From: Chryseobacterium sp. RU37D
GTDB taxonomy: Bacteria > Bacteroidota > Bacteroidia > Flavobacteriales > Weeksellaceae
Assembly (NCBI RefSeq): GCF_900156075.1
Contig: NZ_FTMM01000001.1
Location: 1-64,000 of the forward strand
DNA: 64,000 nt
Reading direction: 5' to 3'
Shown: in pieces, positions 10,405 to 18,568 of the stretch
How the letters are laid out: each line of letters starts with the position of its first letter
How positions within the stretch are numbered: the first letter of the stretch is position 1
Program-made: the position numbers and the translations under genes
Notes under the pieces: model-generated
Seen by the model: only the letters and a program-made list of their open reading frames with translations
Database searches by the model: none
Told to the model about the DNA's origin: nothing

Positions 10405-10662
10405 ATGATCAATTTAGTAATAATGGCTAAGTGTTTAAACTCCATTTGCGCTGTAAGTCATGTGGAAAGGAGAGATTTTTTACAAGGTATCATAGCAATG
10501 CCCGCAAGAAGGGCGCTTGAAAAAGAAAAAATAAATTCTCTGGAAAAACTTTCAGATTATTCAGAAGAAGAAATTTTAAAATTACATGGTTTCGGAAAAA
10601 ATGCCATGCTCAAGCTAAAAAACCACATGAAAGAAAATCATGTTTCTTTTAAAAACAATTAA
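10405..10662 (+). CDS. Small helix-hairpin-helix protein (RNA polymerase alpha-CTD-like)
   Basis: An 85-residue protein. Its last 55 residues, PARRALEKEKINSLEKLSD then EEILKLHGFGKNAMLKLK, match the alpha-CTD/HhH fold found in small stand-alone proteins, with the GFGKNAM hairpin. Such proteins are often annotated only as DNA-binding or hypothetical. The start is uncertain: ATGs at 10405, 10423 and 10498 are in frame. It lies 18 bases after the SRPBCC gene and may be co-transcribed. A nucleic-acid-binding role is inference from the fold. Confidence 0.7.
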   Translation: MINLVIMAKCLNSICAVSHVERRDFLQGIIAMPARRALEKEKINSLEKLSDYSEEEILKLHGFGKNAMLKLKNHMKENHVSFKNN

Positions 10663-10759
10663 AATACTTAAAGCAGTTTAAACACAAATTGCACAATAAT
10701 TCCTTGTGAAAATTTGTATTTATAATTGTTTTGAAATAAATCAAACTTAAAATTAAATT

Positions 10760-11626
10760 ATGAATAATAATATATTCCCATGTCTCTGGTATGACGGAGA
10801 TGCAAAAGAATCTGCAGAATTTTACTGTAAAATATTTTACGGAAAAATTACAGCAGATACACCGGTTGTGATGAATATTGAAATCTTCGGACAGAAGCTG
10901 ATGCTTTTAAACGGCGGCCCGCATTTTACTAAAAATGCTTCAGTTTCGTTCATGGTCATCTGTGAAACAGAAGATGAAGTGCAAAAATACTGGGATCAAC
11001 TGATGGAAGGCGGGATTGCGCTGATGCCTTTGGATTCTTATTCATGGAGTAAAAAATACGGTTGGGTACGGGATAAATTTGGGGTTACATGGCAAATATT
11101 TTTAGGTGAAAAACAATTTGAACAAAAAATTATTCCTACATTAATGTTCATCCATGAAAACAATGGAAAAGCATTGGAAGCCATGGAATTATACACCAAA
11201 ACTTTTCCAAATTCCAGCCTCGGGAACATTTTGAGATACGGAGAGGGAAGCGAAGGCCATCCTATTACCGAACCGGCGGAAAATATCCAGCATGCCCATT
11301 TTGTAATTGATGATTATCATTTTTTCTGTATGGATAATTCTTATGATCATCAGTTTGATTTTAATGAAGGTATTTCAATGGTTGTAATGACCAATGATCA
11401 GGAACAAACCGACCATTTATGGAACAGCCTGACCTTAGATGGCGGAAGAGAAAGCATGTGCGGATGGCTGAAGGATAAGTTTGGTTTCAGCTGGCAGATT
11501 GTTCCTAAAAGGCTGATTCAGCTTATGAGTGATCCGGATAAGGAAAAAGCACAGAATGTTGTCCAGGCGATGATGAAGATGCAGAAAATAATTATCCAAG
11601 ATTTGGAAAATGCTTATAATTCATAA
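10760..11626 (+). CDS. Tandem-domain PhnB-like VOC protein
   Basis: A 288-residue protein made of two consecutive PhnB-like VOC domains. Domain 1 (about 1-120) runs from IFPCLWYDGDAKESAEFY to GWVRDKFGVTWQIF. Domain 2 (about 127-270) runs from IPTLMFIHENNGKALEAMELY to CGWLKDKFGFSWQIV. The two halves are internal duplicates and would form an intramolecular version of the VOC dimer. It is the fourth VOC gene in 5 kb. The substrate is unknown. Confidence 0.88.
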   Translation: MNNNIFPCLWYDGDAKESAEFYCKIFYGKITADTPVVMNIEIFGQKLMLLNGGPHFTKNASVSFMVICETEDEVQKYWDQLMEGGIALMPLDSYSWSKKYGWVRDKFGVTWQIFLGEKQFEQKIIPTLMFIHENNGKALEAMELYTKTFPNSSLGNILRYGEGSEGHPITEPAENIQHAHFVIDDYHFFCMDNSYDHQFDFNEGISMVVMTNDQEQTDHLWNSLTLDGGRESMCGWLKDKFGFSWQIVPKRLIQLMSDPDKEKAQNVVQAMMKMQKIIIQDLENAYNS

Positions 11627-11759
11627 AGATTAAAATAAGGAAATTGGAAGTTAATGTTTTTCCTTTTAAAATTAAGATGAATTAAAAACTTCCGGTTTCC
11701 TAATCGCTCACTTGTCTCTTCGGCTTGTTGTTTGATGCTATTTAAAAAAAGATTTGCAT

Positions 11760-12593
11760 ATGAAAACACAGAACAAGTCAAAAGCCAAATCAGAAGTCCC
11801 TAAAGACGGGCTATTTCCTGAGATTATCCGTGAAGATTATAAAGGAAGCGGAAAATTACTCCACAAAAAAGCCATTATTTCAGGAGGTGATAGCGGAATT
11901 GGGCAGGCAGTTGCCGTTCATTTTGCAAGAGAAGGAGCCGATATTGCAATCATCTACAAAGAAAGTGATGATGATGCAAAAGAAACCCAGTATCTGGTAG
12001 AGAAAGAAGGGAAAAAATGTCTCTTGCTGAAAGGTGACATTTCTGAGAAGAAAAATCAGAAAAAATTTCTTGATAAGATTAAAAAAGAATGGGGGAGTCT
12101 GGATATATTAGTGAATAACGCCGGGATTCAGTTTCCGAAGGATGATATCGAAAACATTTCGGATGAGCAGATTCTTAAAACCTTCAATACCAATATCATT
12201 TCCATGATTTCCTTTACCAGGGACTGTCTGCCGCTGATGGGCGAAGGTTCCAGGATTATCTGCACGACATCCGTTACGGCCTATCGTGGAAGTAATCATC
12301 TCATCGATTATTCCTCTACAAAAGGGGCGATCGCAACTTTTGTACGTTCACTTTCAGCGAATCTTGCAGAAAAGAAAATTCTTGTCAACGGTATTGCTCC
12401 GGGCCCTGTCTGGACACCGCTTGTGAAGGAAACATTTGATGATCTTTCGACTTTCGGAAAAGATACTCCGCTGAAACGTGCCGGACAACCTTCGGAGGTA
12501 GCGCCAGCTTATGTTTTTTTAGCTTCACAGGATACTACCTATATTACCGGTGAAATCATTCATATTAACGGAGGTGATTTTGTTGGAGGATAA
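11760..12593 (+). CDS. SDR-family oxidoreductase
   Basis: A 277-residue NAD(P)-dependent short-chain dehydrogenase of the YghA/YhdF-like subgroup, which has an N-terminal extension of about 35 residues. The nucleotide motif is SGGDSGIGQ (G42-G48), the structural NNAG follows, and the catalytic residues are S171, Y184 and K188 in DYSSTKG. The C-terminus YITGEIIHINGGDFVGG is typical. A TTG at 11754 would add two residues; the ATG at 11760 is preferred. The substrate is probably a small alcohol or aldehyde (inference). It continues the directional run. Confidence 0.92.
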   Translation: MKTQNKSKAKSEVPKDGLFPEIIREDYKGSGKLLHKKAIISGGDSGIGQAVAVHFAREGADIAIIYKESDDDAKETQYLVEKEGKKCLLLKGDISEKKNQKKFLDKIKKEWGSLDILVNNAGIQFPKDDIENISDEQILKTFNTNIISMISFTRDCLPLMGEGSRIICTTSVTAYRGSNHLIDYSSTKGAIATFVRSLSANLAEKKILVNGIAPGPVWTPLVKETFDDLSTFGKDTPLKRAGQPSEVAPAYVFLASQDTTYITGEIIHINGGDFVGG

Positions 12594-12636
12594 ATTGAAG
12601 TAATATAGAATCATAACAATCTCAATCTTAAATATA

Positions 12637-13065
12637 ATGGAAAAATTAAATTTTGAAATACAAATCAGTGCCGAACCTGCCAAAGTATGGAGTGTTTTAT
12701 GGGATGAAATTTCATATCAGCAATGGACATCGGCCTTTGCAGAAGGTTCTTTTTATCAGGGAACACTGGAAGAAGGCAGTATTATCAAGTTTTTTGATCC
12801 CGACAATAACGGAATGTACAGCCGGATTGAGAAAAATATTCCCAATGAAGAAATAAAATTTTTACATCTTGGTGAGATTTATAACGGAATCGAAACGCCG
12901 CAGGATTGGGGAGAGGCTACTGAAGCCTGGATTTTGGAGGAAAATGAAGAGGGGACAAAATTAAAATGTAAAATACAGACTTCCGAAGAATTTAAAGAAT
13001 TTTTTGTTGAAAAATTTCCAAATGCTCTGGGAATTATCAAAAACCTTTCTGAAAACCAACTTTAA
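12637..13065 (+). CDS. SRPBCC-family protein
   Basis: A 142-residue helix-grip protein: KLNFEIQISAEPAKVWSVLW at the start and a final helix EFFVEKFPNALGIIKNLSE. Paralogous to the following gene (13189-13632): both have the pattern xPAKVWxVLWxxxxYxxWT near the start and GMxSxI in the middle. Likely binds a hydrophobic ligand. 43 bases after the SDR gene. Confidence 0.85.
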   Translation: MEKLNFEIQISAEPAKVWSVLWDEISYQQWTSAFAEGSFYQGTLEEGSIIKFFDPDNNGMYSRIEKNIPNEEIKFLHLGEIYNGIETPQDWGEATEAWILEENEEGTKLKCKIQTSEEFKEFFVEKFPNALGIIKNLSENQL

Positions 13066-13188
13066 AATTAGACACAAATATTCATAAATATTTTCACTAT
13101 TGTGCAGTAAAAAACTAAATAGATTTTATTTGTGTTATTAGTATAAAAAATTAGTGTAATTTGTGTTTAATTTAAAAAAATAAAAAAT

Positions 13189-13632
13189 ATGGAAACACTA
13201 TCTTACGAAAAAATAATAGATGCTCCGAAGCAAAAAGTCTGGGATGTACTTTGGGGAGCTGAAACTTATGGTGAATGGACGAAGTTTTTCAGCCCGGGTT
13301 CCCAAATGAAATCCGACTGGAAAGTGGAAGGAAAAACGTATTTCCTAAATGCCGAGGGAGAAGGGATGGTTTCTACAATTGATAATATTGATGAGCCTAA
13401 CCAGATCATTTTTAAGCATTTAGGAATGGTAGATAAAGACGGAAACGAAGATACACGAAGTAAAGAAGTGATGGAGTGGAGCGGCTGTTTCGAAAAATAT
13501 ATTCTGATTGATTTTGACGGAAAAACAAAGCTTCACGCTGAGGTACAGACTGAAAAAAGCTGGGAAGAGCAGATTAATAAAGGCTTTATACAAGGCCTGG
13601 AAGTTGTAAAAAAACTTGCTGAAAATAATTAA
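13189..13632 (+). CDS. SRPBCC-family protein (paralogue)
   Basis: A 147-residue helix-grip protein that starts LSYEKIIDAPKQKVWDVLW and contains GEWTKFFSPGSQ and IFKHLGMVDKDG, then the closing helix GFIQGLEVVKKLAENN. It appears duplicated from the upstream SRPBCC gene. Last gene of the detoxification-like run; a hairpin terminator lies downstream at 13898-13928. Confidence 0.85.
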   Translation: METLSYEKIIDAPKQKVWDVLWGAETYGEWTKFFSPGSQMKSDWKVEGKTYFLNAEGEGMVSTIDNIDEPNQIIFKHLGMVDKDGNEDTRSKEVMEWSGCFEKYILIDFDGKTKLHAEVQTEKSWEEQINKGFIQGLEVVKKLAENN

Positions 13633-13897
13633 TATGAATTGAATAAGTTATTTCCCGCAAATTGCACAGCTTCAAAATGTTTTAAATTGGAATAGTATAA
13701 TTTGTGGGAAACAAAGCTTTAAACACTGAAGTACTGCGATGCCTCTTTCTCATTTAACAAAGATGAAAATTTCGCAGGTATCATTGAGTTTAAGTTTTTT
13801 AAAAATTATTATATTACTGTTATCGACTTTAAATCAAAAGAAATACGAATTTACGACGATAAATAATTATATAAATCATTCTCAATTAAATTTACGA
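13633..13897. other. Intergenic region without a convincing gene
   Basis: AT-rich. A short open frame at 13739-13930 (63 codons) has low-complexity Leu/Ile/Ser content and overlaps the terminator, so it is not accepted. Nothing else is seen. Confidence 0.5.
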
Positions 13898-13928
13898 AAG
13901 CTCATAGGTCTCACTTATGGGCTTTTTT
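13898..13928 (+). terminator. Rho-independent terminator
   Basis: The stem AAGCTCATA / TATGGGCTT has one wobble and a 9-nt loop, followed by a T run. It marks the end of the run of small-molecule genes before the sigma factor operon. Confidence 0.75.
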
Positions 13929-14049
13929 AGCTTTAAAAATGGTAAGCTTTCAAAGAAATTTAACACATAATCTTTATATTAGATAAAAGAAAAAATAAAA
14001 TATTTTAAATTTATTAAAGTAAAATAAAATTTCCAATCGTCATAGGAAT

Positions 14050-14628
14050 ATGGAGATTGTCGAAAAAATAACAATGCCACAGAAGGATAAGGAAAATATC
14101 ATCTCACAAACCGTTTCAAAATACGGAGGAAAGCTGATGTCGTACATTCGCCCGAAAGTGAAAAATACGGAAGATGCGGAAGATGTTCTGCAGGAGGTGT
14201 GGTATCAGTTCAGTAGCCTTACCAATCTTTCTGAAATTGTGAATGTTGGCGGTTGGCTGTACAGAGTGACGGCAAACAAGATTACGGACAAATATCGCAA
14301 AAAGAAAACTGAGAATTTAGAAGATTTCGTTTACGAAGATGAAGACGGAGACTTTTCTTTCAAAGATATTTTGCTGATGGATGAAAGTGCAGGCCCGGAA
14401 GTGAAAATGTTTCAGGATGAAATCTGGAAAAAACTTTTTGAAGCCCTGGAAGAACTTCCCGAAAAGCAAAGACTGGTGTATGTGGAAAACGAACTCAACG
14501 ATAAAACCCTTCAGGAAATAGCCGATGAACAGGGCGAAAATATAAAAACAATTATCAGCCGTAAAAACTATGCTGTAAAGCATTTAAGAAACAGATTGAG
14601 AAAATTATACGAAGATTTAAATAGTTAG
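14050..14628 (+). CDS. ECF-type RNA polymerase sigma factor
   Basis: A 192-residue sigma-70-like factor. Region 2 (about 20-95) contains the hallmark NTEDAEDVLQEVWYQF and GGWLYRVTANKITDKYR. Region 4 (about 128-185) contains LPEKQRLVYVENELNDKTL and QEIADEQGENIKTIISRKN. No anti-sigma factor of the FecR or zinc type is adjacent. Instead two small membrane proteins follow within 450 bases in the same direction. An internal ATG at 14074 is an alternative start. Likely controls its own operon. Confidence 0.92.
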   Translation: MEIVEKITMPQKDKENIISQTVSKYGGKLMSYIRPKVKNTEDAEDVLQEVWYQFSSLTNLSEIVNVGGWLYRVTANKITDKYRKKKTENLEDFVYEDEDGDFSFKDILLMDESAGPEVKMFQDEIWKKLFEALEELPEKQRLVYVENELNDKTLQEIADEQGENIKTIISRKNYAVKHLRNRLRKLYEDLNS

Positions 14629-14641
14629 TAAAAAGTAAAAT

Positions 14642-14986
14642 ATGAATCATAAGCATAAAAAAGGGTGGATTTTTTTAATTCTTTGTCCGCCATTAATTTT
14701 ACTGGGCGTTACATGGATCGTCATGGCTCTTTGGAATCATCTTCTCCCTGAAATTTTAGGAGTGAAATTGATAACATTCTGGCAGGCAATGGGAATCCTT
14801 GTTTTAAGCAAGATCCTTTTCGGAGGCTTCCATTTCGGGAAAGGCGTCAGAGATTTTAAACAGAAAAAAATGATACGCGAAAGAATGATGAATCTTACCC
14901 CGGAAGAGAGAGAGAAGTTTAAAGAAGTTTGGAAAGACCGATGCTCAGGAGGTTTTTTCAGCAGGCAAAATAAAACAAACGAATAA
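14642..14986 (+). CDS. Small two-span membrane protein downstream of ECF sigma
   Basis: A 114-residue protein of unknown function. Two membrane spans are visible (about 9-31 and 44-62) after a His/Lys-rich N-terminus. The C-terminal tail is charged and contains LTPEEREKFKEVWKDRCSGG then FFSR. Its pattern, with the Arg-Cys pair followed by Gly-Phe, recurs in the tail of the next gene (FKKEFASRCHRGF). By the positive-inside rule both termini are cytoplasmic, where the tail could contact the sigma factor. It starts 13 bases after the sigma gene stop, so co-transcription is almost certain. Confidence 0.75.
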   Translation: MNHKHKKGWIFLILCPPLILLGVTWIVMALWNHLLPEILGVKLITFWQAMGILVLSKILFGGFHFGKGVRDFKQKKMIRERMMNLTPEEREKFKEVWKDRCSGGFFSRQNKTNE

Positions 14987-15072
14987 TTAAATTTTAGAAG
15001 TAGTAAAGTAAAATTAAAATGTATTCGTCTATATAAAAAACAAAAAGTAGTAAAATTTAAAATTTTAAAACA

Positions 15073-15342
15073 ATGAAAAATTCAGCATTAAAAGGTGCTC
15101 TTGGAGCATTAGCCGTTGTGGGTATCGCATTGGCGGCCAAAAAAATTTCGCAAAGAAAAAGATTCATGAAAGGTATTTTTGACGAATATGGAATCAAGGA
15201 AAAATCTCCTTTCGGACTAGCCGATAAGATTAGAGAAATGAATGAAGAGCAATATCAGGAACTAAAAGGAAAGTTCAAGAAAGAATTTGCCTCAAGATGC
15301 CACAGAGGTTTTAAAAAGAAAGAAAACATCGCGGAAGCGTAA
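15073..15342 (+). CDS. Small single-span membrane protein sharing the RCxxGF tail
   Basis: An 89-residue protein with one N-terminal hydrophobic segment (about 5-22, Ala/Gly/Val-rich) and a basic cytoplasmic tail. The tail has MNEEQYQELKGKFKKEFASR followed by CHRGF, matching the tail motif of the preceding gene (LTPEEREKFKEVWKDRCSGGF). The function is not recognised. Third gene of the ECF operon, 86 bases after the previous stop. Confidence 0.7.
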   Translation: MKNSALKGALGALAVVGIALAAKKISQRKRFMKGIFDEYGIKEKSPFGLADKIREMNEEQYQELKGKFKKEFASRCHRGFKKKENIAEA

Positions 15343-15369
15343 TAGAAAGTAACTAAGTTTAAATTGTCT

Positions 15370-15406
15370 GTTTGGGTTCGGGAAGCTTTGCTTCCCGAAC
15401 CCAAAC
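15370..15406. repeat. Perfect palindrome with 3-nt loop (17-bp arms)
   Basis: GTTTGGGTTCGGGAAGC, loop TTT, then its exact complement. It shares the GGGTTCGG/CCGAACCC arms with the palindrome at 62318-62372. It is 28 bases past the stop of the ECF operon, so it could terminate transcripts, but arm length and recurrence suggest a mobile palindromic repeat. Confidence 0.75.
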
Positions 15407-15525
15407 TTTTTAATGTCATTGCGATAAGCGGAGCGAAGAAGCAGTCTCCAAAGTATTTCAGCTTCCAACATAGGTTTCCCGCTTTTAGCAGATTTTTTAG
15501 GTTTTCCAGCTTTCTGAACTTACAT

Positions 15526-15576
15526 TTTTCGAGGGTTTGGTTCGGCGGCGAAGCCGCCGAACCAAACCCTCGAAAA
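15526..15576. repeat. Perfect palindrome with 3-nt loop (24-bp arms)
   Basis: The left arm starts TTTTCGAGGGTTTGGTTCGG and ends CGGC; loop GAA (15550-15552); the right arm (15553-15576) is the exact complement. It belongs to the same class as 15370-15406 and 62318-62372. Confidence 0.78.
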
Positions 15577-15865
15577 TAGGCTCAAACAATCTCAAAAGTT
15601 TTTTCTAAACATAAATCATTTAATACTTGCCGAGATGCTCCCGGCATGACAATAAGACACATCCAACTTTCACCCTTTGCTGAGTGAAGCGCCTTTGCGA
15701 ACGGGAATATTCACAATCATGTCAAAAAAATCTTTGCGTGCTTTGCGTTTAAGCAAAACACAATTTAACAAATATGACAAACTATTTATTCGTGTTATTT
15801 GCAAGAATATTTATGTCATTTACGTTTTAAACAAAAAAATAAAATCCTTATTTTTGTAAAGATTA
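15577..15865. other. Repeat-bearing intergenic region
   Basis: Contains fragments of dispersed repeats (GAGTGAAGCGCCTTTGCG near 15682, whose relative GAGTGAAATGCCTTTGCG occurs near 16804; a GCATGACAATAAG end near 15644). A 60-codon open frame here (15677-15859) lies over these repeats and is not accepted. A TATTTTTG box near 15849 may be the dnaJ-like gene promoter. Confidence 0.45.
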
Positions 15866-16516
15866 ATGAAAGATTACTACTATTTTCTCGGTATTTCACA
15901 GGATGCTTCGGAAGAGGACATCAAAAAAGCTTATAGAAAGCTATCCTTAAAATATCACCCGGATAAAAATGAAAACGATGATTTTTTTGCCGATCGTTTC
16001 CGTGAAATTCAGGAAGCGTATGAAACATTGAGTGACAAAAGCAGGAGGCATTCTTATGATCAGAATTTAGAAAGCCATCAGAAAAATTTCAGATATAATG
16101 TCCCGCCATCTATAAAAATTTTTACAGCGAATAAAATTCACGCTAAAAAGGGAGAGGAGATCATTATCAATTGGCAGACACAAAATGCCGATGTCGTGAA
16201 AATTTTACCGTTCGGACTGGAAAAGGCTTACGGCGAAAGAATTTTTAAAATTACAGAATTTAAGGACGGGAAATTTCAGCTTTTGCTTCACGCGACCAAT
16301 TCACTTTTGCATAAAACTGTCGTTCAGGGAATTACAATTACAGAAGTTTTTGAGAGCGAAGGAGAGAAATTCAGGGATAAAGCAGAAGAGCTATTCAAGT
16401 CACAGCCCAAAACAGCAATGAATCCGCATGGTCAGCCAAAAATTGTGAGGATCATCGCAGGTATTTTGTTACTGATTCTGGCGGTTTATTTTTTGATAAA
16501 AAATTTCGGAGGTTAA
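15866..16516 (+). CDS. Membrane-anchored J-domain protein
   Basis: A 216-residue DnaJ-family co-chaperone. The J domain is residues 2-70 with the HPD motif at H31-P32-D33 and [16 protein letters not shown] at its end. There is no Gly/Phe region or zinc finger, so it is a type III J protein. A middle beta-rich domain (about 82-160, starting [12 protein letters not shown]) is followed by a C-terminal membrane helix (about 192-212). It would recruit DnaK to the inner membrane; the client is unknown. Its stop overlaps the stop of the convergent small gene at 16513. Confidence 0.88.
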   Translation: MKDYYYFLGISQDASEEDIKKAYRKLSLKYHPDKNENDDFFADRFREIQEAYETLSDKSRRHSYDQNLESHQKNFRYNVPPSIKIFTANKIHAKKGEEIIINWQTQNADVVKILPFGLEKAYGERIFKITEFKDGKFQLLLHATNSLLHKTVVQGITITEVFESEGEKFRDKAEELFKSQPKTAMNPHGQPKIVRIIAGILLLILAVYFLIKNFGG

Positions 16517-16668
16517 GCCATTTTCTTCCTTCCGGGACACTTTTTGCACCTTTTCCCCTTCTTGAATTTTTTACAGCAAGACTTCTTGTCTCCACAATAC
16601 ATTTCTTCAGTATTTATTGAAAAAGCAGGTGCCAAAGGTGGCACTTTGAATGGAACAATCATATTCAT
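16513..16668 (-). CDS. 51-aa Cys-rich, Lys-rich small protein
   Basis: A short reading frame on the minus strand, starting ATGAATATG and ending GCTTAA. The product has an N-terminal [16 protein letters not shown] segment and a C-terminal basic, Cys-rich part: C25, C31, C32, C41, C44, in the pattern C-x5-CC-x8-C-x2-C. The spacing resembles a small zinc-binding knuckle. It is convergent with, and overlaps by 4 bases, the J-domain gene. The organised codons, the Cys pattern and the tight 3' packing support a real gene. The function is unknown; metal or nucleic acid binding is inference. Confidence 0.62.
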   Translation of the reverse strand: MNMIVPFKVPPLAPAFSINTEEMYCGDKKSCCKKFKKGKRCKKCPGRKKMA

Positions 16669-16943
16669 GGTGCAAATATATTAATTTAGAATAAATACAG
16701 ATAATAAATTTTCATAAATTATCCCGAAGCTGATTTTTAACAGTTTATATAAAAACTTTGATTGTCCTTAAGATGTAATAATTAAAATCTTTGTGCACTT
16801 AGTTGAGTGAAATGCCTTTGCGAGCCTTAAAAACAATTAGTAGTAACAAAATCTTTGAGAGCATTGTTTTAAAATTAAATATTATGACTTACGGATCATA
16901 AAAAATAAAAGTACTAAAAACTCAGTGCTGTCGATGCCTGTAT

Positions 16944-18095
16944 TCACCACGCTTCGGCTTTTTTATTTTCAAAATTTCTTACCTTTCCATAATTTCCTTC
17001 GACACCCATTCTCAATTTTTTAAAAGGCTGAAATACTACATTGAGCCCAATATTCTGAAAATTTTTTGACATATCTTTTAGGATATAATCCTTCTTTCCA
17101 ACGCTGGAGTAGCTTGCAAAAATTACGGAGCACCATTGCTCATTCCACCAATGTTCATACATTCCGACAAAGTTGAAAAGACTTAGTGTTTCCAACATAT
17201 TTTTATTATAAATGTTAGGAACAGCATCATATTTTTCGCCGTTCAGGTCGCTGTTGTTTGTTGCAAATCCTTTTCCGTAAGAGGTTTGGAATCTGAAATT
17301 ATTAGTATTATTTATAGTTCGCTTCCCGGAAATCATACCGCCCCAGCCAATCATTGTTTTGGTTTTATACGGGCTGTCGATTTCATATTTCATGTCATAG
17401 CTCATGGGGGAAATTATGGCTCCGGCTTTTATATAATCTTTCTCGTCTCCATATCTGTAAAGCGCTGTAAATGTTGGGATAATGGCTCTTTTTTTCCAAT
17501 TTAAAGAATCTATGGGAAGCGAAATATCCGGCGTATTTGGGTCTTCAAGAGAGAAGGATAAATTTTCTTTCGGTGAAATTTTCTGCGAATATCTTACCTG
17601 CATCCTTCTGTTGAATAAAAGTCCGTCTGGCCCGATAAAATCAAATATATTTGGGAAAACTTCCGGATCGGAAAAATTACTCCAGGTTTGTCCGGCGATC
17701 CAGTTTTTCCATTTGATATATCCTTGGCGGAATCTTGGAGCAGTCGTTTTATTAGGACCATAAAGGTCAATTTCTACATAAGCCGAAAAATTATCGTCGC
17801 CTTTTGGATTTTTTTGTTTAATTCCCAACCCTATTTGTGACTGTTTTACACTGAAATTGCTGCTGGCGATATTCCGTTGTGGAATTTCTATAGACTGCGC
17901 AGCAAAACCCTCTACGGACTTCATATCCTGAAAATTTACGGTAAAATCTGTCTGCAGGAAGCCTTTCAGATAAAGTTCCCATTCATTCTGATCTTCTGCC
18001 TTGCTTTTTGTAAGCGTGATTTGGGAGTATACTTTTACATTTAGAAATAGCCCAATAATCAATAAAGTAAGAAACTTTTTGTCTGGTTTTTTCAT
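16944..18095 (-). CDS. DcaP-like outer-membrane porin
   Basis: A 383-residue outer-membrane beta-barrel protein. A signal peptide is visible (MKKPDKKFLTLLIIGLFLNV, cleavage near VYSQ). The body has ELYLKGFLQTDF, EIDLYGPNKTTAPRFRQGYI and GQTWSNFSDPEVFPNIFDF, which match the DcaP trimeric porin family (the motif WxxGQTWS). Alternating hydrophobic strands run to the end, although the last residues (KKAEAW) end in Trp rather than Phe. It probably transports dicarboxylates or other small anionic solutes; the substrate is not proven. It stands alone, divergent from gcvP. Confidence 0.85.
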   Translation of the reverse strand: MKKPDKKFLTLLIIGLFLNVKVYSQITLTKSKAEDQNEWELYLKGFLQTDFTVNFQDMKSVEGFAAQSIEIPQRNIASSNFSVKQSQIGLGIKQKNPKGDDNFSAYVEIDLYGPNKTTAPRFRQGYIKWKNWIAGQTWSNFSDPEVFPNIFDFIGPDGLLFNRRMQVRYSQKISPKENLSFSLEDPNTPDISLPIDSLNWKKRAIIPTFTALYRYGDEKDYIKAGAIISPMSYDMKYEIDSPYKTKTMIGWGGMISGKRTINNTNNFRFQTSYGKGFATNNSDLNGEKYDAVPNIYNKNMLETLSLFNFVGMYEHWWNEQWCSVIFASYSSVGKKDYILKDMSKNFQNIGLNVVFQPFKKLRMGVEGNYGKVRNFENKKAEAW

Positions 18096-18568
18096 CGTAT
18101 TTGTGATTTAATATTATGATTCTTATTTAATAATGCTTGTGATTTAGATTAATTTTCATTCAGTTTTTAAACAAACTGTAAATCTTTAATTATTAATTAG
18201 AATTTGATTTAAACATTTAATTATTTGATTTTCAGGTTTTTAAATTTAAAATTGAAGCTACGGAATAATTTTTAAACCGGATTTTATAAGATTTTAAACG
18301 AAAATTTCTTCAAATGAAGTTTTAATTTAACGATTATGACTTTATCGGGAAAAATATTCTTTAAATTATTAAGTATTTGTAAAAAAATCCATCAATATGT
18401 TAAGAAAAATGAAATTGAATTTTAATCAAAAAAATATTTAAAACGCATTAATTTTAAAACTGATAAGCTTGTTTCTTTGCTATTTCTGCAATTTTGTGAT
18501 GTTGTATAATCTTGTAAATTATTGTAATTTTACCAATCTTTTTTACAAACAAAATCTAATAAATAAAA
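18096..18568. other. Divergent promoter region of the DcaP-like gene and gcvP
   Basis: 470 bases, very AT-rich. No open frame of note and no clear glycine-riboswitch fold were found. A TAATCTTG box about 55 bases before gcvP is a weak -7 candidate. Confidence 0.4.

Noticed and set aside
13739..13930. 63-codon open frame before the ECF sigma gene
   Set aside because: Low-complexity composition and overlap with a clear terminator.
15364..15859. Two open frames of 60-71 codons
   Set aside because: They read through the perfect palindromes and dispersed repeats, and their translations have no protein-like pattern.
18096..18568. Glycine riboswitch before gcvP
   Set aside because: The sequence is almost purely A/T, with no conserved aptamer core or paired GC helices visible.
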